NCBI GenBank assembly: GCA_014654115.1
Contig: JACWDO010000008.1
Span: forward strand, 1-38,520
Direction: 5' to 3'
Origin: Pelagibacterales bacterium SAG-MED17
GTDB lineage: Bacteria; Pseudomonadota; Alphaproteobacteria; Pelagibacterales; Pelagibacteraceae
DNA length: 38,520 nucleotides
Both the position numbers and the translations under genes were made by a program. The notes beneath the pieces were generated by a model, which worked only from the letters and a program-made list of their open reading frames with translations, made no database searches and had not been told where the DNA came from. Below, in pieces: positions 1 through 9,823 of this stretch; within the stretch, counting starts at the first letter, position 1; each line of letters starts with the position of its first letter.

Positions 1-62
1 CATTTCTGACTCCATAGATTTTTCTAGATATGTAGTAATTTCCATACTTTCTCCTCGGCCTA
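1..62. repeat. Left arm of 62-bp perfect inverted repeat
   Basis: Bases 1-62 are the exact reverse complement of 514-575. The two bases just inside the arms (63 and 513) no longer pair. The arm lies inside nuoG coding sequence (minus strand) and may extend past the window start. Confidence 0.97.
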
Positions 63-519
63 TCGCACCTAACTCTGTTACACCTGCAACTTCTGTGGCA
101 AATCTGATACATCTAGTACAGTGAATACATCTTGTCATTTGTGTTTTTATTAATGGTCCCATATATTTTTCAGGTACATATCTTTTATTCTCTTTAAATC
201 TTGATTTATCAATTCCATAAAACATTGATTGATCCTGTAAATCACACTCTCCACCTTGATCACATACAGGACAATCTAAAGGATGGTTGGCCAGTAAAAA
301 CTCCATCACACCTTTTCTTGCTTTTTCTACTTTTTCAGTATTTGTTTTAATAACCATTCCTTCAGCAGCAGGCATTGCGCATGAAGCTATAGGTTTTGGT
401 GACTTTTCCATTTCAACCAAGCACATACGACAATTTCCAGCTATGGAAAGCTTTTCATGATAACAAAATCTTGGGATTTCGGCTCCAACTTGTTCACAAG
501 CTTGGAGTACTGTTAGGCC
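1..519 (-). pseudogene. nuoG: NuoG N-terminal fragment, inverted (fold-back copy)
   Basis: The minus strand from 519 down to 1 is an open frame of 173 codons that reads as the N-terminal third of NuoG, the iron-sulfur subunit of NADH-quinone oxidoreductase. It begins within [10 protein letters not shown], so roughly the first 15-20 residues are missing. It carries the ferredoxin-like 2Fe-2S cysteines (FCYHEKL...GNCRMC...ASC), the H-x3-C-x2-C-x5-C ligand set ([14 protein letters not shown]) and the first three cysteines of the next 4Fe-4S site (CIHCTRC). It ends in [20 protein letters not shown], and the plus strand starts with that same peptide at 516. The fragment has no start codon and continues off the window edge. 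It is real NuoG sequence in the wrong orientation, most simply a chimeric join. Confidence 0.93.
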
Positions 520-575
520 GAGGAGAAAGTATGGAAATTACTACATATCTAGAAAAATCTATGGAGTCAGAAATG
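514..575. repeat. Right arm of 62-bp perfect inverted repeat
   Basis: This is the reverse complement of 1-62, with a 451-bp loop between the arms. The inner edge is the hexamer TAGGCC (514-519). That hexamer is shared by the two nuoG positions that have been joined, so the junction shows microhomology of about 6 bp. Confidence 0.97.
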
Positions 576-2039
576 TCAGCAAATGTTATAGATTTATGTC
601 CAGTTGGCGCCTTAACATCTAAGCCATATGTATTTGAAGCAAGACCTTGGGAGCTTAAAAAAACTGAAACAATTGATGTCGTGGATGCAGTTGGATCTAA
701 TATTAGAGTTGATACTTATGATTGGGAAGTGAAAAGGGTTTTACCAAGAATAAATGAGGAAATCAATGAGGAGTGGATTTCTGACAAAACAAGATACGCA
801 TGTGATGGATTAAAAAATCAAAGGTTAGACACGCCGCTTATAAAAAATAATGGAAACTTTGAAGAAGTAAGTTGGCAAGATGCATATAAAAAAATTGTAG
901 AAAAAATTTCAAAGTCATCCCCAGATAAAATTGTTGGATTAACTGGTGACATGACAAACATGGAAACTATGTTTGTAGCGAAAAACTTCTTTCAAAAAAT
1001 ATTAAATTCTAATTATTTAGATTCTAGAGCTAACCATACTTATATAAATTTTGAAGACAGAAATAATTATTTGTTTAATTCAAGCATAGAAGGTATTGAA
1101 GAAAGTGATCTAATATTATTAATAGGCACAAACCCAAGATATGAGGCAACTATTTTAAACTCAAGAATTAGAAAAACCTATTTAAAAAATGAAACTGAAA
1201 TATTTTCTTTAGAGGATGTGGGTGATTTAACTTATCCTTATAAAGTTTTAGATAATGATCCAAAAATAATTAATCAATTAATAAAAAACGAACACGAACT
1301 CTCTAACAAAATAGCCAGTGCAAAAAAACCTATAATTATCTTAGGTCAATCAATTTTAAATAGTAACAATGGAGCATATATATTTGAAGAATTAAAAAAG
1401 TATTTAACTAGCATTAATAAAATTAATGATAATTGGAATTCATTAAATATTTTATCAACTGATGCATCAGCCGTAGGTTCCTATGATTTAGGTATTTTCT
1501 CATCAAATGATGGAAGTAATAAAACTCTTAAAAAAATCGAAGATAGTGAGGCAGAAATTATTTTTTTATTAGGTCAAGACAATCTCAAAATTAAAAAAAA
1601 TAATGAATTTGTAATTTATATTGGAAGTCATGGTGATAAAGGTGCAGATATGGCTGATCTTATATTGCCAGGTGCTGCTTATACTGAGCAAGATGGATAT
1701 TTCACTAACTTAGAAGGAAAGCTGCAAAAAGCTTATAAAGCATCATATCCGCCAGGAGAAGCTAAAGAGGATTGGCAAATAATTAATGAATTATCATCTG
1801 AAATACATGGAAATTCTTTATTTAACAATAAAGATGAACTACTTAAATCTATGCAGGACCATTTGAGTAACGAAAATATTAAAAATTTTGAATTATCTTC
1901 ACATAATTTAAGTGATGAAAAAATATTAGTTGAAGATATTGATTATTACTACTCTAATACAATTGCTCGCGCATCAAAAACAATGTCAGAATGTAGATAT
2001 GCAAGAACAAATTTGAAAAAAACTGGAACAGAGGGATAA
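516..2039 (+). CDS. nuoG: NADH-quinone oxidoreductase subunit G, 5'-truncated
   Basis: This is the C-terminal part (about 507 residues) of the large iron-sulfur subunit of complex I, which passes electrons along the peripheral arm. Authentic sequence starts at about 516 ([15 protein letters not shown]). The frame is open back to 396, but those roughly 40 extra residues are antisense of the inverted fragment and not real protein. The fourth cysteine of a 4Fe-4S site is here (CPVGAL, near 597), while its partner cysteines sit in the inverted piece. The rest is the molybdopterin-oxidoreductase-like domain that no longer binds molybdenum, including [15 protein letters not shown] and [22 protein letters not shown]. 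Joining both pieces gives a protein of about 680 residues, normal for the family. The stop overlaps the nuoH start by one base. Confidence 0.95.
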   Translation, partial: GRGESMEITTYLEKSMESEMSANVIDLCPVGALTSKPYVFEARPWELKKTETIDVVDAVGSNIRVDTYDWEVKRVLPRINEEINEEWISDKTRYACDGLKNQRLDTPLIKNNGNFEEVSWQDAYKKIVEKISKSSPDKIVGLTGDMTNMETMFVAKNFFQKILNSNYLDSRANHTYINFEDRNNYLFNSSIEGIEESDLILLIGTNPRYEATILNSRIRKTYLKNETEIFSLEDVGDLTYPYKVLDNDPKIINQLIKNEHELSNKIASAKKPIIILGQSILNSNNGAYIFEELKKYLTSINKINDNWNSLNILSTDASAVGSYDLGIFSSNDGSNKTLKKIEDSEAEIIFLLGQDNLKIKKNNEFVIYIGSHGDKGADMADLILPGAAYTEQDGYFTNLEGKLQKAYKASYPPGEAKEDWQIINELSSEIHGNSLFNNKDELLKSMQDHLSNENIKNFELSSHNLSDEKILVEDIDYYYSNTIARASKTMSECRYARTNLKKTGTEG

Positions 2040-3040
2040 TGGATTCTTATTTTTCAATATTGTTTACTGAAGTTTATAAAATATTGTTTCTCTTAGTGCC
2101 TGTTTTAGTTTCTGTAGCGATGATAGTCTGGCTTGATAGAAGAGTCTGGGCATTTGTTCAAAAAAGAAGAGGACCTAATGTTGTTGGTCCATTTGGTTTA
2201 TTTCAATCTTTAGCAGATGCTTTAAAGTATATATTTAAAGAAATAATAATACCTGCAAGTTCTAACAAACTTGTTTTTGTTTTAGCTCCTATTGTGACCA
2301 TGACATTAGCTTTAATATCGTGGGCAGTAATTCCATTTGGTGAAGATTTTGTTTTAGCTGACATAAATGTTGGTATTTTATATCTTTTTGCAGTTTCGTC
2401 ATTAGGCGTATATGGAATTATTATGGGTGGTTGGGCATCTAATTCTAAATATCCTTTTTTAGGAGCAATTAGATCTGCAGCTCAAATGGTATCATACGAA
2501 GTTTCAATAGGGGTTATTATAATAAATGTTTTGTTGTGTGTTGGATCCTTAAACTTAAGTGATATAGTTCTGGCTCAACAAAACTTATGGTTTGTAATTC
2601 CATTATTTCCAATGTTTGTAATTTTTTTTATTTCAGCATTAGCAGAAACTAATAGACCTCCTTTTGATTTACCTGAAGCAGAGGCAGAGTTAGTAGCTGG
2701 ATATCAAACAGAATATTCAGGAATGATGTATGCTATGTTTTGGTTGGGAGAGTATGCAAACATTCTTTTAATGTGCGCAATGGGGTCAGTTTTATTTTTA
2801 GGTGGCTGGCTGTCTCCAATAGATATCTTTCCATTTAATGCTATTCCAGGTCCATTTTGGTTAATTTTTAAAATATTATTTTTATTTATCTTATTTGCTT
2901 TAGTTAAGGCGACTGTACCAAGATATAGATATGACCAATTAATGAAGCTTGGCTGGAAGATATTTCTACCATTTTCACTGTTTTATGTTGTATTAACTTC
3001 AAGTTTTTTACTATATTTTGATTTACTACCAGGAAAATAA
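2039..3040 (+). CDS. nuoH: NADH-quinone oxidoreductase subunit H
   Basis: Membrane subunit of complex I that contacts the peripheral arm and helps form the quinone-binding chamber. The 333 residues form about eight hydrophobic segments. Family signatures are visible: [25 protein letters not shown] sequence near residues 38-58, and the acidic cytoplasmic loop [20 protein letters not shown] followed by TEYSGM near 200-225. Length is normal. The ATG overlaps the nuoG stop (TAATG), which implies translational coupling, and nuoI follows with no gap. Confidence 0.97.
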   Translation: MDSYFSILFTEVYKILFLLVPVLVSVAMIVWLDRRVWAFVQKRRGPNVVGPFGLFQSLADALKYIFKEIIIPASSNKLVFVLAPIVTMTLALISWAVIPFGEDFVLADINVGILYLFAVSSLGVYGIIMGGWASNSKYPFLGAIRSAAQMVSYEVSIGVIIINVLLCVGSLNLSDIVLAQQNLWFVIPLFPMFVIFFISALAETNRPPFDLPEAEAELVAGYQTEYSGMMYAMFWLGEYANILLMCAMGSVLFLGGWLSPIDIFPFNAIPGPFWLIFKILFLFILFALVKATVPRYRYDQLMKLGWKIFLPFSLFYVVLTSSFLLYFDLLPGK

Positions 3041-3526
3041 ATGAAAATTTCAAGATTATTAAAAACCATATTCATGATTGATTTTATTACTGGTTTATTA
3101 ATTGCAGTAAAAGAAACATTTAGGGCAAAGAAGACAATTAATTATCCCTTTGAAAAGGGTTCATTAGGGACAAGATCCAGAGGTGAACATGCTCTTAGAA
3201 GATATGCTAACGGCGAAGAAAGATGCATTGCTTGTAAGCTATGTGAAGCTGTATGTCCCGCTCAAGCCATTACAATAGAATCTAAAGAGAGAGATGATGG
3301 AAGTAGAAAAACTGTAAGATATGATATTGATATGCTTAAGTGTATATACTGCGGTCTTTGTGAAGAGTCATGTCCTGTAGATGCAATTGTTCAAGGGCCA
3401 AATTTTGAATTTGCAACAGAATCTAGAGAAGAGCTTTATTATACAAAAGAAAAACTTTTGGAAAATGGAGACAGGTGGGAAAATATTTTAGCTGCAAATA
3501 TAAAGGCTGATAGTTCTCATAGATAA
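3041..3526 (+). CDS. nuoI: NADH-quinone oxidoreductase subunit I (2x4Fe-4S)
   Basis: Peripheral-arm subunit carrying the two 4Fe-4S clusters (N6a/N6b) that lead electrons to cluster N2 and quinone. The protein has 161 residues and two complete ferredoxin motifs, [12 protein letters not shown] (Cys 62, 65, 68, 72) and [12 protein letters not shown] (Cys 101, 104, 107, 111). The N-terminal amphipathic stretch (residues 1-30) is typical of the family. It directly abuts nuoH upstream, and nuoJ follows after 4 bp. Confidence 0.97.
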   Translation: MKISRLLKTIFMIDFITGLLIAVKETFRAKKTINYPFEKGSLGTRSRGEHALRRYANGEERCIACKLCEAVCPAQAITIESKERDDGSRKTVRYDIDMLKCIYCGLCEESCPVDAIVQGPNFEFATESREELYYTKEKLLENGDRWENILAANIKADSSHR

Positions 3527-3530
3527 TCTT

Positions 3531-4166
3531 ATGATCGCACATTCAGTTTTCTTCTACATTTTTTCGTTAATTGCTATTATTTCTGCGGTCATGGTAACCG
3601 TTTCAAAAAATACGGTTCACTCAGTATTTTTTTTAATCCTAGATTTCATTAGCATATCTTGTTTGTTCATTATGATAGGTGCAGAATTTTTAGGAATGAT
3701 TATGCTCATAGTTTATGTCGGAGCTGTCGCTGTATTATTTTTATTTGTCGTGATGATGTTAAATGTGGCTGAACAAAAGGGTCAGTGGTTTAGCTCAAGA
3801 TGGGATGGTGGAACTCATATTCCTGTTGGTTTATTGGTTAGTTTGATTATTTTTTTTGAACTTATAATTGTAATTGGAGGGTGGAAGTATAAACCCGATT
3901 TATTAAATAGTCTCTCTATAAATATATCTAGCGAAGTCACTAATACCAGATCAATCGGAAATGTTTTATATACGGATTACATACTTTTATTCCAAATTTC
4001 AGGAATGATACTGTTAGTTGCCATGATAGGAGCAATTGTTTTAACATACAGAGAAAGAGCTGGAGTAAAAAGACAAAGTTATATCAAGCAAATTTCTAGA
4101 GAAAGAGATGAAGGTGTTGATTTAGTCGAGGCTAAAAGAAGCAAAGGAGTTAAAATAGATGCTTAA
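3531..4166 (+). CDS. nuoJ: NADH-quinone oxidoreductase subunit J
   Basis: Antiporter-associated membrane subunit of complex I (ND6 homologue). The 211 residues contain about five hydrophobic segments. The conserved third helix is recognisable ([20 protein letters not shown], including its pi-bulge tyrosine and glycine). The C-terminal tail ([15 protein letters not shown] onward) is charged. The last 8 bases overlap the start of nuoK. Confidence 0.95.
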   Translation: MIAHSVFFYIFSLIAIISAVMVTVSKNTVHSVFFLILDFISISCLFIMIGAEFLGMIMLIVYVGAVAVLFLFVVMMLNVAEQKGQWFSSRWDGGTHIPVGLLVSLIIFFELIIVIGGWKYKPDLLNSLSINISSEVTNTRSIGNVLYTDYILLFQISGMILLVAMIGAIVLTYRERAGVKRQSYIKQISRERDEGVDLVEAKRSKGVKIDA

Positions 4167-4470
4167 CATAGGCTTAGGACATTATTTAACATTAGCCGCA
4201 ATCATATTTACTATTGGTATCGTTGGAATTTTTCTTAATAGAAAAAACGTAATAGTTATTTTAATGAGCATTGAGCTTATTTTGCTTGCAGTGAATATTA
4301 ACCTTGTTGCCTTTTCTATATTTATTAACGATTTAAGTGGGCAAATATTTACATTATTTATTTTAACAGTTGCAGCTGCAGAGGCTGCAATTGGACTGGC
4401 TATAATTGTAGTTTATTTCAGAAATTCAGAAACAATAAGAGTTGAAGAAATTAAAAATTTAAAAGGATAA
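4159..4470 (+). CDS. nuoK: NADH-quinone oxidoreductase subunit K
   Basis: Small membrane subunit (ND4L homologue) of 103 residues with three transmembrane helices. The helix glutamates implicated in proton transfer are present, in [17 protein letters not shown] and in [17 protein letters not shown]. It overlaps nuoJ by 8 bp and is followed by nuoL after a single base. Confidence 0.96.
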   Translation: MLNIGLGHYLTLAAIIFTIGIVGIFLNRKNVIVILMSIELILLAVNINLVAFSIFINDLSGQIFTLFILTVAAAEAAIGLAIIVVYFRNSETIRVEEIKNLKG

Positions 4471-4471
4471 A

Positions 4472-6385
4472 ATGGAATACCTAATTTTATTTCTACCTCT
4501 AATTGGTTCAATAATTAGCGGTTTTTTTGGAAAGAAAATAGGAGACAGAAATTCTCAAATTTTGACAAGTTTTTTTGTGGGGATTTCAGCAATACTATCT
4601 TTCATCGTATTATATAAAGTTATTAGTTCGGACTACACAAATAATCTTGTAATAGCTACTTGGATTAACTCTGGAACATTAAATGTAAATTGGTCTATAA
4701 AAATTGATGCTTTATCAGCAGTTATGTTTGTTGTGGTAAATTTTGTTTCAGCTTTAGTTCATATTTATTCAATTGGTTACATGTCACACGATCCTCATAA
4801 AACAAGATTTATGGCATATTTATCCCTGTTTACTTTCGCAATGTTAACTCTAATAAGTTCAGATAATTTTATTCAATTATTTTTTGGCTGGGAAGGTGTA
4901 GGATTATGTTCATACTTTTTAATTGGATTTTGGTTTAAAAAAGAAAGTGCGAACAGGGCAGCAATTAAAGCATTTGTTGTTAATAGAGTAGGTGACTTTG
5001 GCTTAGCACTTGGAATATTTCTAATCTTTTATATTTTCGGTACAGTCAATTATGATGAGGTATTTGAACAAATTCCAAGTGTTTTAGATAAAAAAATAAG
5101 TTTTATTGGTATTAATATTGAGATTATAGATTTGATTTGTTTACTTCTCTTAGTTGGAGCAATGGGTAAATCAGCACAATTTTTATTACATACTTGGTTA
5201 CCTGACGCTATGGAAGGTCCAACACCAGTGTCTGCATTAATTCACGCTGCAACAATGGTAACTGCTGGAGTGTTTCTAATTGTCAGATGCTCACCTATAT
5301 ATGAATTCTCTCCATTAGCTCTCACAGTCATAACCATAATTGGAATGACTACTGCTTTTTTTGCCGCAACAGTTGCGCTTGTTCAAAATGATATAAAAAA
5401 AATTATTGCTTATTCTACTTGTAGTCAATTAGGCTACATGTTTTTTGCTGCTGGAGTTGGTGCTTACAATGTTGCGATGTTTCATTTATTTACGCATGCA
5501 TTTTTTAAAGCTTTGTTATTCTTAGGAGCTGGTGCTGTAATACACTCTTTTCATGAGGAACAAGATATAAATAAAATGGGTGGCGTAATAAAGAAACTTC
5601 CATACACATATGTTTTAATGCTTATTGGAACTCTTGCTCTAACAGGTTTTCCCTTTTTATCAGGTTTTTATTCAAAAGATGCAATAATAGAATTTGCATA
5701 CCTAAAAGGAAATGGAGTTGGAATGCTTGCAGCTTATGTAGGTATTATTACGGCTTTATTGACCTCAATATACTCTTGGAGACTTATTTTTAAAACATTC
5801 CATGGTAACTTTAATAATAAAGAACTTAGTATTGATAAAATACAAGAGTCACCTTTGGTTATGATTTCTCCTCTAATTATTTTGGCAATAGGAGCTATTT
5901 TTGCAGGTGTAGCATTTAAAGGTTTATTTATAGGTCATGAGATAGCATATGAATTTTGGGGTCAATCTATAAAATTTTTAGAACCTCTAAGCAAAGATCA
6001 TCCACCAACATGGTTTTTATTTTTGACACCTACACTTGTTATTGTGGCAATCCCATTTTCTTACTATTTATATTTAAAGAACACAAACATAGTAAATGGA
6101 TTGAGAGAGATGAATGAACCAATTTATAAATTTTTAGTTAATAAATGGTACTTTGATGAAATGTACGATTATTTATTTGTCAATCCTTCAAAAAGAATGG
6201 GAAAGTTTTTATGGAAAAAAGTTGATGGATCTATAATAGATAAATTTGGTCCTGATGGGATCTCAAGTGTAATTAAATATTTATCAATTAAAGCAGTCAA
6301 ATTTCAATCTGGATTTATTTATCAATATGCATTTGTTATGTTGATTGGATTTTCAGTTTTACTAACAATACTGATATTAAATTAA
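4472..6385 (+). CDS. nuoL: NADH-quinone oxidoreductase subunit L
   Basis: Largest antiporter-like proton-pumping subunit of complex I (ND5 homologue), 637 residues with many transmembrane helices. The proton-conducting core is clear: GWEGVGLCSYFLIGFWF, then LHTWLPDAMEGPTPVSALIH, then NDIKKIIAYSTCSQLGYMF. The C-terminal extension (about residues 540-637) should form the lateral helix and final transmembrane segment, so the family length is complete. Its stop overlaps the nuoM start by one base. Confidence 0.97.
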   Translation: MEYLILFLPLIGSIISGFFGKKIGDRNSQILTSFFVGISAILSFIVLYKVISSDYTNNLVIATWINSGTLNVNWSIKIDALSAVMFVVVNFVSALVHIYSIGYMSHDPHKTRFMAYLSLFTFAMLTLISSDNFIQLFFGWEGVGLCSYFLIGFWFKKESANRAAIKAFVVNRVGDFGLALGIFLIFYIFGTVNYDEVFEQIPSVLDKKISFIGINIEIIDLICLLLLVGAMGKSAQFLLHTWLPDAMEGPTPVSALIHAATMVTAGVFLIVRCSPIYEFSPLALTVITIIGMTTAFFAATVALVQNDIKKIIAYSTCSQLGYMFFAAGVGAYNVAMFHLFTHAFFKALLFLGAGAVIHSFHEEQDINKMGGVIKKLPYTYVLMLIGTLALTGFPFLSGFYSKDAIIEFAYLKGNGVGMLAAYVGIITALLTSIYSWRLIFKTFHGNFNNKELSIDKIQESPLVMISPLIILAIGAIFAGVAFKGLFIGHEIAYEFWGQSIKFLEPLSKDHPPTWFLFLTPTLVIVAIPFSYYLYLKNTNIVNGLREMNEPIYKFLVNKWYFDEMYDYLFVNPSKRMGKFLWKKVDGSIIDKFGPDGISSVIKYLSIKAVKFQSGFIYQYAFVMLIGFSVLLTILILN

Positions 6386-7881
6386 TGAACTTTCCAATTT
6401 TATCGTCTTTAATTTTGCTCCCAACATTAGGAGCTTTATTTATATTATTCACAAAATCATCAAGTGAAAAATATAAAAGTGCTAAATACGTAGGTTTATT
6501 TATTTCTTTGGCAAATTTTATATTATCTTTATACCTTTGGTTAGTCTTTGATAAAAATTCAGTAGACTTTCAGTTTGTAGAAAATAGAGAATGGTTATCA
6601 GGATTTATAAATTATAAAGTTGGAATAGATGGTATTTCAATCTTATTTATAATATTAACAACTTTCATAACCCCAATTTGTATAATTTCAGTAAACGCTA
6701 CAATAACAACCAGACTAAAGGATTTTTTAATTGCTATCTTAGTAATGGAAACTTTTATGATAGGTGTTTTCTGCTCTCTTGATCTAGTCGTTTTTTATTT
6801 ATTTTTTGAGGCAGGTCTTATACCAATGTTTTTAATCATTGGTATTTGGGGTGGAGAAAGAAGAGTTTATTCGGCATTTAAATTTTTTCTATACACTTTA
6901 TTAGGATCAGTTCTCATGTTGGTTGCTATTATTTCAATTTATTGGATAACAGGTACCACGGATGTTGAAAAACTTTATGAACTTGGTATTCAGACAGAAT
7001 ATCAAAATTTATTATGGCTAGCATTTTTCTGCTCTTTTGCAGTTAAAACTCCTATGTGGCCTGTGCACACGTGGCTGCCTGATGCTCATGTTGAAGCTCC
7101 AACTGTTGGTTCTGTATTATTAGCAGCAATACTACTTAAAATGGCTGGATATGGATTTATTAGATTTTCACTAGGATTATTTCCTATAGCGTCCGAAAAT
7201 TTCACAATTTTAGTTTATATCTTAAGTTTAATCGCAATTATTTATACCTCTCTTGTTGCTTTGATGCAGGAAGATATGAAAAAACTTATAGCATATTCAT
7301 CTGTAGCTCATATGGGTTTTGTAACACTAGGCATCTTTACAATGACTCAACAAGGTATTGAAGGAAGTATTTTCCAAATGATTAGCCATGGACTTGTCTC
7401 TGCTGCGCTTTTCTTAAGTGTTGGAGTTGTTTATGAAAGGCACCACACAAGACTAATTAACAAATATGGTGGTTTAGTCTCCATAATGCCAAGATATGCA
7501 ATAGTTTTTATGGTATTCACACTAGGAGCATTAGGACTACCTGGAACAACAGGTTTTATAGGTGAATTTTTAATTTTAATGGGTGCATTTGAGAAAAATA
7601 TCCTAGTAGCAATGATTGCAAGTTTAGGAGTAATTCTAGGAGCAGCATACATGTTGTGGTTATTTAAAAGAGTTGTTTTTGGCGAAATCACTAATCAAGA
7701 GCTAAAAAGTATGAAAGATTTGAAAACTTTTGAAATAATAACCTTAACAGCTTTAGTAATACCAATTCTATTTTTCGGTTTTTACCCAGAACCCTTAATG
7801 AATTCAATTGAAGTATCAGTCCAGAATACTTTAAATATGTATAATTTTGACTTAATTAATAACCTTGCATCAAAGGACTAA
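6385..7881 (+). CDS. nuoM: NADH-quinone oxidoreductase subunit M
   Basis: Second antiporter-like subunit of complex I (ND4 homologue), 498 residues and polytopic. Key signatures are FYLFFEAGLIPMFLIIGIWG (with the helix-5 glutamate), HTWLPDAHVEAPTVGSVLLA, and EDMKKLIAYSSVAHMGF. It is translationally coupled at both ends: the start overlaps the nuoL stop and the stop overlaps the nuoN start, each by one base. Confidence 0.97.
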   Translation: MNFPILSSLILLPTLGALFILFTKSSSEKYKSAKYVGLFISLANFILSLYLWLVFDKNSVDFQFVENREWLSGFINYKVGIDGISILFIILTTFITPICIISVNATITTRLKDFLIAILVMETFMIGVFCSLDLVVFYLFFEAGLIPMFLIIGIWGGERRVYSAFKFFLYTLLGSVLMLVAIISIYWITGTTDVEKLYELGIQTEYQNLLWLAFFCSFAVKTPMWPVHTWLPDAHVEAPTVGSVLLAAILLKMAGYGFIRFSLGLFPIASENFTILVYILSLIAIIYTSLVALMQEDMKKLIAYSSVAHMGFVTLGIFTMTQQGIEGSIFQMISHGLVSAALFLSVGVVYERHHTRLINKYGGLVSIMPRYAIVFMVFTLGALGLPGTTGFIGEFLILMGAFEKNILVAMIASLGVILGAAYMLWLFKRVVFGEITNQELKSMKDLKTFEIITLTALVIPILFFGFYPEPLMNSIEVSVQNTLNMYNFDLINNLASKD

Positions 7882-9296
7882 TGGAAAATTTTCAATTTAT
7901 ATTACCTGAAGTTTTTATATCAATCACTATAATGTTATTTTTACTAATTGGAGTTTTTAAAAAAAATAGTGCAAATTTAATTTATAATTTATCCGCTATA
8001 TCTTTAGTTATTTTATTAGCATTAATATTAAATCTCAGCTCATTAGATGCAACATACTTATTTAATAACTCATATTTAATAGACAATTTATCTAATTACA
8101 TGAAGCTGATACTAGTCGGTTCTGGTATTTTTGTAATGCTAATTGGATCAAAATATATTCAAGTTATCAATTTAAATAAAATTGAATACCCCATCCTTAT
8201 TCTAAGTAGCATTTTGGGAATGATGATAATGATAAGTTCAAATGATTTAATAGTATTTTACATGGGACTTGAACTTCAATCATTAGCTTTATATGTTCTT
8301 GCATCATTCAATAGAGATAATTTACTTTCCACAGAGTCTGGACTTAAATATTTTGTTCTTAGCGCATTATCATCTGGTTTGTTATTGTATGGATGTTCCT
8401 TAATTTATGGATTCTCTGAAAGTACAAATTTTGATCAAATACTTATAAATTCTACAGAATTTAATTATGGTACGACATTTGGGATAGTTTTTATTTTAGT
8501 TGGACTTGCATTCAAAATATCGGCTGTACCTTTTCATATGTGGGCACCAGATGTCTACCAAGGCTCCCCAACATCTGTAACTCTATTCTTTGCAATACTC
8601 CCCAAAATAGCGGCACTCTCAGTATTTATTAAGTTTTTGTATACACCCTTTGCTAATATGAACGACCAATGGCAAACTATTATTGTATTTATATCAATAG
8701 CTTCAATGATATTTGGTGCAGTAGCGGCCATAGGTCAAAAAAATTTAAAAAGGTTAATTGCATACAGTTCAATTAGTCATATGGGTTATGCTTTAGCTGG
8801 ATTAGCAACAGTTAGTAATCAAGGAATACAAAGCTCAATTACTTATATAACGATTTATTTAGTCATGAATTTGGCTTTTTTTAGCTGTTTATTTATGCTT
8901 AAAAGAGATGATAAGTATTATGAAAATATAGAGGACTTATCAGGACTTTCAAAAAAACATCCAATTTTGTCTTTTTCATTATTGATAGTTTTATTTTCTT
9001 TAGCTGGTATACCTCCATTAGCAGGTTTCTTTGCGAAATTTTATGTCTTCTTAGCTGTTATAGAGCAATCCATGTATTTTTTAGCAATTGTAGGATTATT
9101 AGGAACTGTTGTTGCAGCTTTTTATTATCTAAGAATTATAAAAATTATATATTTTGATCCAGAAAAAAAAGAATACGAAACATCTCATAATTTAGGACTA
9201 AAAATAACATTAGCAATATCAACAATATTTATTTTAGCATATTTTATATATCCAAGCGGAATAACAGAAATAGTGTCTAAAATTACTATGATCTAA
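7881..9296 (+). CDS. nuoN: NADH-quinone oxidoreductase subunit N
   Basis: Third antiporter-like subunit of complex I (ND2 homologue), 471 residues. Recognisable segments are FYMGLELQSLALYVLASF, PFHMWAPDVYQGSPTSVTLF, and KNLKRLIAYSSISHMGYALA. It ends the nuo run, and its stop codon overlaps the birA start (TAATG), so the operon continues into unrelated housekeeping genes. Confidence 0.97.
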   Translation: MENFQFILPEVFISITIMLFLLIGVFKKNSANLIYNLSAISLVILLALILNLSSLDATYLFNNSYLIDNLSNYMKLILVGSGIFVMLIGSKYIQVINLNKIEYPILILSSILGMMIMISSNDLIVFYMGLELQSLALYVLASFNRDNLLSTESGLKYFVLSALSSGLLLYGCSLIYGFSESTNFDQILINSTEFNYGTTFGIVFILVGLAFKISAVPFHMWAPDVYQGSPTSVTLFFAILPKIAALSVFIKFLYTPFANMNDQWQTIIVFISIASMIFGAVAAIGQKNLKRLIAYSSISHMGYALAGLATVSNQGIQSSITYITIYLVMNLAFFSCLFMLKRDDKYYENIEDLSGLSKKHPILSFSLLIVLFSLAGIPPLAGFFAKFYVFLAVIEQSMYFLAIVGLLGTVVAAFYYLRIIKIIYFDPEKKEYETSHNLGLKITLAISTIFILAYFIYPSGITEIVSKITMI

Positions 9297-9820
9297 TGAG
9301 ATTAAAAAAATATTTATATAAAAAAGTTGAAAGTACCAATAATGTAGCAATAAGATTGATTAAGCAAGGAAATGAAAGAGGAATAATCTTAACGGACCAA
9401 CAAACAAAGGGTAAAGGACAGAGAGCAAATAGATGGATATCAAAGAAAGGAAATTTGTTTTTATCAATTTTCTTTGAAATAAGTAAAAAAATTTCTTTAA
9501 CAACTGTTATAAATTTAAATTTAAAATTAATAAAAAATGTTATTTGTAAAAAAATTAATTCTTTAATTCAAGTAAAAAAACCCAATGATATATTAATAAA
9601 TAAAAAAAAAGTTTGTGGAATTTTGCAAGAAACAATTTTTAGAGAAGGTAAAAAATACTTGATAGTAGGAATTGGAATTAATGTTTCAAGTAGCCCAAGA
9701 ATTAATAATTATCCAACCACCTTTTTAAATAATTATGCAAGTAAAGAATTAAATAGACTAAAATTATTTAAAGAATTCAAATTATTATATGAAAAAAACC
9801 TACATTTATTTGGATTTTAA
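9296..9820 (+). CDS. birA: Biotin--[acetyl-CoA-carboxylase] ligase, catalytic domain only
   Basis: Activates biotin with ATP and transfers it to the biotin carrier protein of acetyl-CoA carboxylase and related carboxylases. Seen here: the biotinyl-AMP loop as KGKGQRANRW (residues 38-47, family GRGRxGRxW-like), the ESTN segment near 12-15, KKPNDIL (94-100, family KWPND), VCGILQE (106-112) and GIGINV (125-130). There is no N-terminal DNA-binding helix-turn-helix, so it is not a repressor. At 174 residues it also lacks the usual C-terminal SH3-like domain of about 50 residues, and no space is left for one before coaX, 3 bp downstream. The gene is very Lys/Asn/Ile rich. Confidence 0.88.
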   Translation: MRLKKYLYKKVESTNNVAIRLIKQGNERGIILTDQQTKGKGQRANRWISKKGNLFLSIFFEISKKISLTTVINLNLKLIKNVICKKINSLIQVKKPNDILINKKKVCGILQETIFREGKKYLIVGIGINVSSSPRINNYPTTFLNNYASKELNRLKLFKEFKLLYEKNLHLFGF

Positions 9821-9823
9821 TCT

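Noticed and set aside
396..515. Open frame upstream of the plus-strand NuoG fragment that would supply an ATG and about 40 residues
   Set aside because: It is the antisense of the inverted NuoG N-terminal coding sequence and resembles no NuoG N-terminus. The true protein sequence on the plus strand starts at the junction near 516.
1..575. Invertible DNA switch (phase variation) controlling nuoG
   Set aside because: Flipping the 451-bp loop would restore nuoG from TVLQ onward, but the sequence before it would then be the antisense arm with a stop at 36-38 and no start codon. Neither orientation gives an intact gene and no recombinase is nearby.
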